Positions 1 to 10,300 of a stretch of DNA of 64,000 nt are shown piece after piece. The notes below the pieces were generated by a model that searched no databases, was not told where the DNA came from, and worked only from the letters and a program-made list of their open reading frames with translations. The position numbers were made by a program, and so were the translations under genes. Position 1 is the stretch's first letter. The number at the start of each line of letters is the position of its first letter. The DNA is from Petrosia ficiformis (lineage: Eukaryota > Porifera > Demospongiae > Haplosclerida > Petrosiidae): contig OX345651.1 of assembly GCA_947044365.1 (NCBI GenBank), forward strand, positions 4,202,926 to 4,266,925, given 5' to 3'.

Positions 1-221
1 CACTTCATATTTCCTTTGAGACAGTCCTGGCTCCACCTACATCAACTAATTTACGTAATTACGTTACATTAACGGAATTTAGTTTGCAAGTACTATATAT
101 AATCAATCTGTTAAAAACCACTCATTTTCCAGCCATAGACAAAATACTATGATTATTATTACATGTATTTATATTATTATTAGTGAATGTTTGTCGTGGC
201 TCATTCTTTCTAATCTTACAG
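1..221. other. Non-coding left edge, probably intron
   Basis: No supportable exon is seen. The stretch ends in a pyrimidine-rich acceptor (cttacag) directly before the first recognisable exon of the downstream coiled-coil gene, so it is probably an intron of that gene. An open frame runs through 149-337 but continues past a good donor at 307, so I do not treat it as a separate gene. Confidence 0.5.
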
Positions 222-2361
222 TAAACAAGTCACAGACAACGGTCTACTGGTCAAAGAGGATTAAGGGAATGCCATGGAGAACAGCTGCTAGAAGTAGTCG
301 AAGATGGTATGTCGATCTACTGTATATCTACATGTAAAAAGAATGCTAATTTATTAGTCACATTCATTTTCATAATATTTGTAAATCATTATACTGGTAT
401 CCAGCTGGTTTGCTTTGCACATGTACTGGTTCTCAACACTGGGCGTTCAGTGTTCCATTTTTATTTCAAATTTTCTAAGCCATTGTGGCTGATTGTTTGT
501 ATGTTATGTTTGTTTGTTAATCGTTTTTACGCCTATTGCTAGCATGCTAGGCACATGAAGTTTCATGTATTTGACATCCTTTAGCAAGAAAACCCAGTGA
601 AAATATGTGTGTTGACTGCATGTACATGTATGTCTATAAAAAATACTTCTTGAAGACGTTTTAAGCCAAGCACTTTTTATATATTATAAAACATTCCAAC
701 TACACATTATAACGGATGCTTACAATTTTAAATGTGCATAATTTATGATGATTATTTTAAATATTTCTTTTTACGACAGGAGAAGTCTAATACCTGACTA
801 TTCAACCACGATACCTTCAACACCTCAACCCATCCCAATAACAAGAGGATCACGGGTGAGAATATGAAAAGTACACATATACATGTATACAAGCTGGATC
901 CATTCCTCTTACATAAGGAATATATGATAACATAACTACATATATATAAATATTTAACATTTTACCACTTTGCATGTGGTTTACTGATCAAATGGATATC
1001 TACCAGCAAGTGCTGATGTCTATTGTCACCTTAACCCCTTATGCACAGGTGCTGTGTAAATGAAGTATTTTTATTATTTCTACAGTGTCCAAAATCTTCC
1101 AAATACAGACAGGACAGTCCTTCTGTTCCTGCAATCACCAGTAGTACACCAACTTTGCTAACAGATCACAATAATACCAGAGTATCTCCGTCTTTATGTT
1201 CTACTTCCTCTCCTTGCACACATGACTCAAGAGTTGATCCAGGACAGAAGGATCCTTCCTCTATTAATGTAACTCTAACTTTAGATCAATTCAGACAACT
1301 TCAAGATGAAGTTGCTACATGTCATCAGAGAATGAAAGAAGAAGAAGACAAGAGAAGGAAAATGGAACTTAAAATTACTAAGGTTAGGTGATATCACTAT
1401 AATTACACACGTATTACATATTATATATGTGTGTATATACATGTATATAATGTATACAAGAATAATAATTATAAAAAAAACATTTTTTAAAAAACGAAAG
1501 AGTATGTAGAGATATCAAAATCCAAAAAGCACAGGAACAAGATTGGGATGGTATCTTAGCAACAAAATTAAACACTACTTCCACATAACAACACTACATA
1601 CAATCATACATATAGCTTCTTTGTGTTTTGTTTGCAAATAATTACGCATTACGTGTAATAACACAAGCTGCGTACAATTAGTCAATTACTCAAGCAGCAT
1701 ACAATTACGCAAGCTGCATATACATGTACTTATGCAGTAATTGTACACACACAAGCTGCATGCATATACTTATGCAGTAATTGTACACACACAAGCTGCA
1801 TACAATTACGCAAGCTGCATATACATGTACTTATGCAGTAATTGTACACACACAAGCTGCATGCATATACTTATGCAGTAATTGTACACACACAAGCTGC
1901 ATATACATGTACTTACTCAGTAATTGTACACACACAAGCTGCATATACATGTACTTACTCAGTAATTGTACACACACAAGCTGCATGCATATACTTATGC
2001 AGTAATTGTTGATCTTAAATGAGTTTGCACTTTTGTGGAAGTAGGTTACATAGTAAAGATCATAATTATTATATATAATATACACGTATATAATGAATGA
2101 GATATTCATCTTCTTCCAGCTGGAATCTGAAAAGATACATTTGAAACAAAAATTAATAGAATTGGAGAGAACCACACATGCAGAAAGAGTGCAGGATGAT
2201 CTAAATACCAAAATCCCTGGTAACATCTGAGCAAGCCCATTTGTTTTAATAATTAATATCTCCCCTCCATTATAGTTCTTGATGAACAGACTTTAGACAG
2301 TATTGAGACGACCTTCAAACAGTTTCATGCATTCTTAGATCTTCTAAATGAAAAAGGGTGA
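222..2361 (+). CDS. 3' end of an unrecognised coiled-coil protein gene (partial)
   Basis: The five exons I reconstruct are 222-306, 780-855, 1086-1382, 2120-2219 and 2276-2361. Their phases fit: a split Trp codon joins exons 1 and 2, and a split Val codon joins exons 4 and 5. The gene must begin left of the window. The visible product starts with a basic stretch (KRIKGMPWRTAARSSRR), then has a Ser/Thr/Pro-rich linker. It ends in a charged coiled coil of roughly 80 residues (LTLDQFRQLQDEV, then KEEEDKRRKMELKI and IHLKQKLIELE) and a short hydrophobic C-terminus (FKQFHAFLDLL) before TGA at 2359. The donor at 1383 (gttagg) is weak. An alternative is that 2358 is a donor (gtgaga) and the gene continues. 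The gene is tail to tail with the PIGN-like gene. I do not recognise the family and assign no function. Confidence 0.6.
307..779 (+). other. Intron of the coiled-coil gene
   Basis: The donor gtatgt is at 307 and the acceptor ttacgacag ends at 779. The content is AT-rich with no repeat or coding signal that I can support. An open frame across 309-542 has no homology that I recognise. Confidence 0.55.
1677..2010. repeat. About 40-bp minisatellite in an intron
   Basis: The unit reads roughly acttatgcagtaattgtac followed by acacacaagctgcatgcata. It recurs about every 40 bp near 1728, 1768, 1828, 1868, 1911, 1951 and 1991, with point variants (ttatgcag versus ttactcag) and one irregular spacer near 1800-1828. 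It lies inside the intron 1383-2119. It keeps both strands open by chance, producing spurious Cys/Met/Tyr-rich frames. Confidence 0.85.
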
Positions 2362-2844
2362 GATTAATTAAACGTCATTCATGTTCACAATGACCTCCAT
2401 AACTTTAGTTTGCAATGACAAACGATCTCATATTAGTTATCTCTCCCATTCCTTTTTTGTGTAATTTGTACAATTATGCAGTGTGTACCTTTAGGCAGTG
2501 CATACGTTCTGTTGAGGTAGGATACATTTGACCTTGATTATACCTCATACCATTCTGATAGTCCCACCATGTGTATATTGTTTTGGGGCTTGACATTTCT
2601 ACATCTTTCATTTTATTGAAAATGTTATTTATTATCCCATTTCTACAAGGTATAATTTTGATTTTATTCTCTAGATATGGCCATTTGACTAATCTATTGG
2701 AATGTATATGATTGAACTAATAATTGAAAATTGACAAAATAATTGCTTAATATTTTTAAAATTATTTTTTATTAATAACAGAATGAATGACTATTGATTA
2801 ATGAAGTAAAACTAAAAGTAGAAGATTAGGAAAGAAAGTAAATA
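2362..2844. other. Convergent intergenic region
   Basis: This is the 3' flank shared by the coiled-coil gene (plus) and the PIGN-like gene (minus). It is AT-rich. Short splice-like signals exist near 2498 (gcag) and 2517 (gtagga) and could define an 18-nt exon if the upstream gene continues. I prefer the TGA at 2359. Nothing else is recognisable. Confidence 0.4.
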
Positions 2845-5598
2845 CTAGCAATCATCGTTTTTCACTTTACGAGGAACTATAGTAAATCCACTTAATAATC
2901 GACTGACAGAAAGTGATAATGATGTTAGTAGAGTCAAGATAATGATCATAACAAAAGCAGTGATTGATTTATCATCGTTGCGAGTGATTACAAAACTCTG
3001 TATAGCAATAATATCCAAGATGAGATAAGATAGCAGGAACATACTTCTTAGAGGGATATGAATCACCATGGATACTATATTGTATGTGAAACCTAGATAT
3101 ATACTTGGTATTAGTAATTTCAGTATCAAAAGAGCAACGTGAAGACTTGAGCCTTGTGAATAAGACTGTACAATGAAACATGGGAATCGGGCTGAGAAAA
3201 TGGGGTTTGAATTGTCCATGTCAAATAGACTGAATAATATCAGGAATTGTAGTGCAATTAAAAACCCAATTCTGTATAGATCATTAACACGTGTATATGT
3301 ACGGTATGTTTTGAGATAAAGAGAACTAGATTTAGATGTTTTATATTGCAGTATCCCGTTCCAAATACGTATATTCTTATCTTCTTTATTCATCAACCTC
3401 TCTTCGGTTTGAAGAAGATTGTAAAGTAGAAGACAGAGAAGTAAGAAGAAAAGAGGCTCAATACTCGTACTTAGTAACATAAAAACAAGAAGTTGTATTA
3501 CTGCAACATGTAGAAGACGTCCTGGGATATTGCTTGGTCCCAAGAAATGCATCACAACAGAGAATATCAGCGTTGACCAACTAAAATAAAACACATATGA
3601 AGGAACCATTTTGTCATTATGAAGTCTGAAGTTTGCAATAGCTTTCATTATAATGACAATAAGCACCATTACTACATACATTACAAACATAGCAGAAAAC
3701 GCAATTGAACTGGGACTTACAAGCTTGTATTTTACTAATGGTCTTGACAGTATATAGACACACACTATAATGATTGCTACTCCTGTCAGAGCAGTTGTTA
3801 TAACATCAACAAAGACTGATAGCGTGTGCGGAAGTAGAGGAAAGCAGCCAAGTATTACACATATTGGAGCCCAGAGGATATTGGTGATTGTTTGTCTTGA
3901 TCTTGGTACGATTACAAGAGGACAAAATGAAATAATCACAAACAATACTGTTAAGCATACTCTAAAGTATAAGCTACATGTCAGTAGCTCGATTGCACCA
4001 AAAACAAGCAAAAAATGTAATGCATTTACGACAAAATCTTTGCGATCTTTCACAGCCATGTAGAGGTGTTGTAGATTACGAATAGCTAAATCCCAACACA
4101 GTATAGGCAAACTATGATAGATGTAATGTTGAAAGGATAATTGCTGATAATACTGTAGAATACTCACCAGTAAGCAAAAGATAATAGCCCATATAGAAGG
4201 CAGCATTTTTTTCAAAGATTCTACCTCCTGTTGCTTTTCAAGAATTAAAGTTACTATATATATTCCCCAACCGACAAAAGCTAAAGATAGGCTTGCTTTA
4301 ATGGAGAAATGGTGGTATGTTTTGAAATAAGAAATAGCTTCTTTGCATACAGTAATGAGGTTTAAAGAAGCATGGATACTCTCCTGTAACTTTCTCTGTT
4401 TAATCATGTTAGCAACTCTATCTATAGCCTGCTGTTGGATATCAACAGGTAGCTTAGAGTAGTGCCTGAAGAGGAAAGGTAAAGATTGAAATAAAATTCG
4501 ATTCTCATTTACTCGAACAAGTTCCAAAAATTGTCTAGCATTAGTAAACAAACTCTCAGCCAAAAACTGTTTGTTATAATGAATATAGCCAATTGGTAAA
4601 ACCCCCATTGAGTGAACAGGTACTCTAATACCAAGAAGAATAGAAACAAGAGGGGCTATATCGATAATTTCAATATCAATTCGCTCATACTTTTCCAGCA
4701 TCCAGACTTCAGATAAATCATCATCATATTTATGGTCTCCATGTTGCGCAGATCTGGGATTCTTAATACCAGCACCCCAGCTGATAAATGGTAACAAGGA
4801 CATGTTTTTAAGATTAGGACTGACCTGTTCTATGTTAGGAGTACCTGTAACCAGGAAAGTAGTCCTCTCGTCAGAGAAATATGTATTGATTAAGTTAGCT
4901 GTGTTCTCTATGCCTTCATCAACTTGTTTGATGATACTATTAATACTGGAATGATTTGTCACATCCAAACTTATATAATACAACATTTTCTCATCAGACA
5001 ATTGCTTGGCGACAGAAGCTTCATTGCTAGACATGAGAAATAGATCTTCGATACATTTGAAAACCCATGAGTTGTATTTAAAATTGTCGTAATCTTTTTG
5101 GTCGTATTTGTTGATAGTGAAATTACGATTCTCCTGATGAAGTGGAAAAATGTTTGTGGGACTCCAAATTAAGGTTCTCAAGCTTGCATATATAATAGAA
5201 TCATATAGTTTTACGTCAAAAAGAGCGGGTCTTCCAAAATCAAATAACCAATGATTTAATCCATCATGATCTTTGTATACACCAGATAAAGGAATGATGT
5301 GGCTATCTCCTGATCTTGAAAACTGTGAATAAGCCACACCCCAGCGACCTTGAGTTTTTATTATCTGTCTCAAAAACGGGGCATTAGTTATATTATCCAA
5401 GGAGTAAACATCATCTGCTGTCAATCCATTAACTGCAAAGAGAACCAACCGTTTAGCCGGAGGTACTAATGGACATGCTTGAGGTGTCATCAGTTCATGA
5501 TTAATGAAATCAGAAGTGAAATAAATATCAAAGAGAGAGAATAACCATATTAGATGCAAAAGTGAGGATACGATAAGTAAATGCAGAATTAATCTCAT
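2845..5598 (-). CDS. PIGN: PIGN-like GPI ethanolamine-phosphate transferase 1 homologue, probably catalytically dead, intronless
   Basis: One uninterrupted frame of 933 codons starts at an ATG at 5646. The 17th-codon Met at 5598 is the likelier start because it begins the signal-anchor helix (MRLILHLLIVSSLLHLIW). PIGN/Mcd4 adds ethanolamine phosphate to the first mannose of GPI anchors in the ER. Family hallmarks are FDIYFTS, MTPQ, RLVLF, WGAGIK, IDIAPL, the S-G-V-L-P segment and a long C-terminal region with many membrane spans; length matches the usual ~930 aa. Numbering from the upstream Met, key sites differ from the family: DGL is NGL (73-75); the TESRPGH nucleophile loop is SRSGDSH (110-116); the SDHG metal motif is replaced by GTPN (268-271); GAGH is absent. 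A remnant LDVTNH (227-232) remains. This suggests loss of transferase activity. PIGN genes normally have many introns, so a retrocopy origin is plausible. Identity is firm; inactivity is inferred. Confidence 0.88.
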   Translation of the reverse strand: MRLILHLLIVSSLLHLIWLFSLFDIYFTSDFINHELMTPQACPLVPPAKRLVLFAVNGLTADDVYSLDNITNAPFLRQIIKTQGRWGVAYSQFSRSGDSHIIPLSGVYKDHDGLNHWLFDFGRPALFDVKLYDSIIYASLRTLIWSPTNIFPLHQENRNFTINKYDQKDYDNFKYNSWVFKCIEDLFLMSSNEASVAKQLSDEKMLYYISLDVTNHSSINSIIKQVDEGIENTANLINTYFSDERTTFLVTGTPNIEQVSPNLKNMSLLPFISWGAGIKNPRSAQHGDHKYDDDLSEVWMLEKYERIDIEIIDIAPLVSILLGIRVPVHSMGVLPIGYIHYNKQFLAESLFTNARQFLELVRVNENRILFQSLPFLFRHYSKLPVDIQQQAIDRVANMIKQRKLQESIHASLNLITVCKEAISYFKTYHHFSIKASLSLAFVGWGIYIVTLILEKQQEVESLKKMLPSIWAIIFCLLVSILQYYQQLSFQHYIYHSLPILCWDLAIRNLQHLYMAVKDRKDFVVNALHFLLVFGAIELLTCSLYFRVCLTVLFVIISFCPLVIVPRSRQTITNILWAPICVILGCFPLLPHTLSVFVDVITTALTGVAIIIVCVYILSRPLVKYKLVSPSSIAFSAMFVMYVVMVLIVIIMKAIANFRLHNDKMVPSYVFYFSWSTLIFSVVMHFLGPSNIPGRLLHVAVIQLLVFMLLSTSIEPLFFLLLCLLLYNLLQTEERLMNKEDKNIRIWNGILQYKTSKSSSLYLKTYRTYTRVNDLYRIGFLIALQFLILFSLFDMDNSNPIFSARFPCFIVQSYSQGSSLHVALLILKLLIPSIYLGFTYNIVSMVIHIPLRSMFLLSYLILDIIAIQSFVITRNDDKSITAFVMIIILTLLTSLSLSVSRLLSGFTIVPRKVKNDDC

Positions 5599-5686
5599 TT
5601 TGTAACGACTTTCATAATCTAAATGACAAAAAAAGTATGTATGCATGTAATTATTAATATTTTAGATAATTATAATAATAAATTAT

Positions 5687-6486
5687 TACCCTCGCCGCGT
5701 AGCGTAGGCGGAAGGGTACGGTAATCGTTTTGTCTGTGTTTCTGTGTTTCTGTGTGTCTGTGTGTTAGCAATTTTTCTTGAAAAATAAAAACATTGACAT
5801 TTCAAAAGGGGTACTGATAGACTTCAAATTATACAAGGAAAAAAAATAACGTAGGAATTCTTCTTAAACCTTTTTGTTCTAAAGTTATGACAAGTTTTAT
5901 AACTCACAGTTACCGTTTCACGACTTTAAGATGAAACGAGGGCAATAACGAGAGTAAATATAGACACACAAAACACAGGTGATCCTCTTGCATGGCTGTC
6001 GCTAGCCAAGAAACACTTCAAACCACCAAAACAATCGATGTAATGGTTGCTACTACATCACCATTGATGCAAGATAGTAGAGAGCTACCTAGCTCCGGCT
6101 CCACCTACAAGTATGACGTACGTACGTACGTCCATGCAGCGTCATGTACTAAACACGTGATCCAGGTGATTCAATACGTTTTCACACGTTGGAGGTAGAC
6201 TTGAGAACGTCTTCGAAGGAAAAAAGAGAATAAGATGTAAGATATATATATATATATATATATTAGTTTTTTTCATTACTTCTATTCTTCTGTGTGTATT
6301 ACACATAGATATCAAGAACCTCAGCTCTAATATATAACTTTAATAGCAACATAATATCTATTATGATGTACACATTATACAATATTATCACATCTACTTT
6401 CGATAAACATAATTATTTACAATTACTTACAGTTTAAACTTCATACATCACACGTTACTACTTAACCACGTAGGCGAGGGTCCCGT
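5687..6486. mobile_element. Candidate non-autonomous element bounded by accctcgcc / ggcgagggt
   Basis: The left end carries accctcgccgcgtagcgtag and the right end carries gtaggcgagggtccc, so the outer ~9 bases form an inverted pair. The interior is GC-richer than its surroundings near the ends, with a TCTGTGTT run at 5730-5765. A 68-codon open frame at 5992-6198 has no recognised domain. The boundaries and the transposon status are tentative. Confidence 0.35.
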
Positions 6487-7098
6487 CCCGACGGCGCTCG
6501 TTATTATAGTAATGGGTTGAGTATGAACAAGATTAATGTTTGCAGTAATGAGAGGGTCCATCCTTTGTTTAAAGGGTTCTCGTACAAAGTGGAGCAGTCT
6601 TGGTGTGGAAGATGGAGCTCCCATTTCCCTTTACACAGACTAACTAAAATTTATCAATAATAACAGTTTTTGCATAATTTAACTGCTATGGTACTCATAA
6701 TAATACCCCATATTAATATTAATGTAATATATATATATATATATGTATTTTGCCTTCCTTGTTCAATAATGATAATAACAACACCTCATCTATATAATCT
6801 ATTATTCATGATAGGGTGGAGCTATGTGGAACATTAATTAATAATGGTCTATACATGTACATGTATATAGTATACTTGTTGGACAATAAAATGTTCATTT
6901 ACATTGTTGTAACTCCATAGGGCATTTCAAATTCATAACAAAATTAATAATGAATATTTGTTACAATATTTCTATAATAACTAACTTTACTGTTTTATTC
7001 TTTCACAAAACAGTGAGGATACGATAGAATTAATCTCATTTTAATTGTAATGACTCTCGTAATCTAAATTCATTCATACATGTAATGATATAATTATA

Positions 7099-7099
7099 C

Positions 7100-7138
<39 letters not shown>
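7099..7138. repeat. (AAT)n microsatellite
   Basis: An uninterrupted aat trinucleotide run of about 13 units upstream of the CCDC91 leader. Confidence 0.9.
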
Positions 7139-7142
<4 letters not shown>

Positions 7143-7322
7143 TACCTCATTCATTTATGCTAATTAATATTCATGATAGGGTGGGGCTATGTGCATTAAT
7201 TATAATCGCCATAATTTTGTGATAATTATACTACAGTGGGAGGAATAAGCCACCCCTCGAAGCGGAGGAATTTACCTTTCAGAATATCTTTATTAAAATA
7301 GAAGTTTCTTCAGTCGTTGATA

Positions 7323-10300
7323 ATGAGTGGTGGTGGAGATTGGGCTAGTTTTGGTGGTAATCAACAAGGACAAGGAAAGGTAAATAATTATATAAAAATC
7401 CACCCCTTAATTAAATTATATTTTTTTCTCCTCACTAATGAAGGATGGAGATTGGGCAAACTTTGGTGGATTTGAGGTTAGTGGTAGTTTATAAATTATA
7501 ACTAATTTTACTCTAAATGGTGATCTCTAATTTAGAAATCTCAACCATCTGGGAATCAGCCTCAGACTGGGTCTCAGGCCTGGCCAAAGGGTCAACAACC
7601 AACTGTGACTCCTCCTCCATCAGGATGTTAGTTGAACTTGTAAAAATATAATGTTGTATATCATACACAGTGAATTTGTACTCTATCTTGTCATGAATGT
7701 TCATGAATCCCTTTTAGTAGTCTGGAATGATAATGGTGTAACTTGGAATGTTTTTGCTAGAATATAAATAAGTTAAATTAATAATAATCGTGGGAAGCCT
7801 CTTCTTTAAAGTGTACAAACATCTCAGTTACAAATAAGCATGTATATGTATCTACAGTGTACATAAAACTACATATATAGAATAATAATTGTATAATGTG
7901 TCCATTTCAGTTTACAAAGTTAGGATACATGTACATGTGTACCTAATTTGACATTCACAATAGTTCACAGTCTAAATAGTATGTGTATATATGTAATAAT
8001 GTGTCCATACATTACGAATAGTTCACACAGTAAACATACATGTACATGTATATACATGTATATATGTATATACTGTGGTCCTTACATTAACAATAGTTTA
8101 CATGCATGTACATGTATATATGTATATACTGTGGTCCTTACATTAACAATAGTTTACATGCATGTACATGTATATAATTATGTACATAATGTTTCCATTT
8201 CAGTTCACAAATTTAACATACGTGTACATGTGTACATAATTTGATGTTCACAATAGTACATACATGTATATGTACATGTATATGTGTACATAATGTGTCC
8301 ATACATTAACAGTAGCTCACATTACATGTATGTACATGTACATGTATATGTGTACATAATGTGTCCATACATTAACAGTAGTTCACATTACATGTATGTA
8401 CATGTACATGTACATGTATATATGTGTCCATTCATTAATAGTAGTTCACATTACATGTATGTACATGTACATGTACATACATGTAAACTATTATTAATGT
8501 ATGCACTCCATACATTAACAATAGTTCACAGTGTACATGTACATGTATGTACATGTACATGTACATGTACATGTATATATGTACCTAATGTATCCATTCA
8601 TTAACAATAGTTCACACAGCTAAAATGTACCAGTACATTCACAAGTTACTGACTTGACATGTAGCTTCTATTCATGTATTGTAAGACTAAACATAATTAT
8701 GTTCACATAAACAATACATATGTAATCACCTGATATTAGAGCACTAAACATACATTACATTCAAATGTCCTGAGTCATGTAATATGTAATCACCTGATGA
8801 TTCATGTATTATTACTATCACAAGTGATGGCATGTACTAAACATGTACATGTAATCCACCTCATGTATAGTAACATTACATTCACAAGTCATGACATGTA
8901 CTAAACACGTACATGTAATCCACCTCATGTATAGTAACATTACATTCACAAGTCATGACATGTACTAAACATGTACATGTACATGTAATCCACCTCATGT
9001 ATAATAACACTAAACATCCACATGTTATGACATGTATAATAATATACATGTACATGTAATCACCTGCTGTATTCATGTATTATATTACTAAACATTCATT
9101 ACATTCCCAAGTCATGGAATGTACTATAAACATGTACATGTAACCACTTGATGTGTAATGTATTCATGTAATATCAACTTACATGTATATCTAGACACTA
9201 CCTATGCTGTATATGGCACTCTAGAGTCCAGAGCTGCATCTAGTATATCTAGACACTACCTATGCTGTATATGGCACTCTAGAGTCCAGAGCTGTATCTA
9301 GTATATCTAGACACTGCCTATGCTGTATATGGCACTCTAGAGTCCAGAGCTGTATCTAGTATATCTAGACACTGCCTATGCTGTATATGGCACTCTAGAG
9401 TCCAGAGCTGCATCTAATATATCTAGACACTGCCTATGCTGTATATGGCACTCTAGAGTCCAGAGCTGTATCTAGTATATCTAGACACTACCTATGCTGT
9501 ATATGGCATTCTAGAGTCCAGAGCTGTATCTAGTATATCTAGACACTACCTATGCTGTATATAGCACTCTAGAGTCCAGAGCTGCATCTAATATATCTAG
9601 ACACTGCCTATGCTGTATATGGCACTCTAGAGTCCAGAGCTGTATCTAGTATATCTAGACACTGCCTACGCTGTATATAGCACTCTAGAGTCAAGAGCTG
9701 CATCTAGTATATCTAGACACTACCTATGCTGTATATGGCACTCTAGAGTCCAGAGCTGTATCTAGTATATCTAGACACTGCCTATGCTGTATATGGCATT
9801 CTAGAGTCCAGAGCTGTATCTAGTATATCTAGACACTGCCTACGCTGTATATAGCACTCTAGAGTCCAGAGCTGTATCTAGTATATCTAGACACTGCCTA
9901 TGCTGTATATGGCACTCTAGAGTCCAGAGCTGCATCTAATATATCTAGACACTGCCTATGCTGTATATGGCACTCTAGAGTCCAGAGCTGTATCTAGTAT
10001 ATCTAGACACTGCCTACGCTGTATATAGCACTCTAGAGTCAAGAGCTGCATCTAGTATATCTAGACACTGCCCACGCCGTATACAGCACTCCAGAGTCCA
10101 GAGCTGCATCTAGAGTCTAGACACATCCAGGTTGGAGCTAATACAATGTTGATTTTACATTCTTGTAACTCCAAATGGCATTTCGTTATTCATAGCAGTC
10201 AGTAGATGTTATAATAACTTAATATACTGTTTTATTTTAAATTTTATTAGCTCGTTCCCGTACCTCTATGCGAGACAGGCCCCTACCTCAAACCCCTCCC

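Larger units (their letters stand above)
5647..7322. other. Divergent intergenic region between the PIGN-like gene and CCDC91
   Basis: It holds promoter and 5'-flank sequence for both genes. It contains a candidate repeat element (5687-6486), TA microsatellites near 6241-6263 and 6728-6745, and an AAT tract at 7099-7138. Two similar segments containing a tcatgatagggtggggcta-like stretch, near 6809 and 7173, suggest a local duplication. The last ~100 bases before 7323 are likely the CCDC91 5' leader. No coding sequence is supported. Confidence 0.5.
7627..10250 (+). other. Large repeat-filled intron 3 of CCDC91
   Basis: The donor gttagt at 7627 lies inside an apparent in-frame stop (tgt tag). 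The acceptor ttattag ends at 10250. Removing the intron joins phase 1 to phase 2 and rebuilds a Ser codon. Almost the whole intron from 7900 onward consists of tandem arrays, described separately. Confidence 0.8.

Noticed and set aside
1781..2226. Met/Tyr/Cys-rich open frames on both strands
   Set aside because: They arise entirely or mostly from the 40-bp minisatellite.
2845..5598. Assignment to PIGG or PIGO, the other GPI ethanolamine-phosphate transferases
   Set aside because: FDIYFTS, MTPQ, WGAGIK and IDIAPL with the S-G-V-L-P segment are specific to PIGN, and the length fits.
7948..8604. Two His/Val/Tyr-rich open frames
   Set aside because: They are translations of ACATGT tandem repeats in an intron.
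9185..10125. CRISPR-like regular array
   Set aside because: The whole 58-bp unit is conserved, with no unique spacers, and it lies in an intron of an animal gene.
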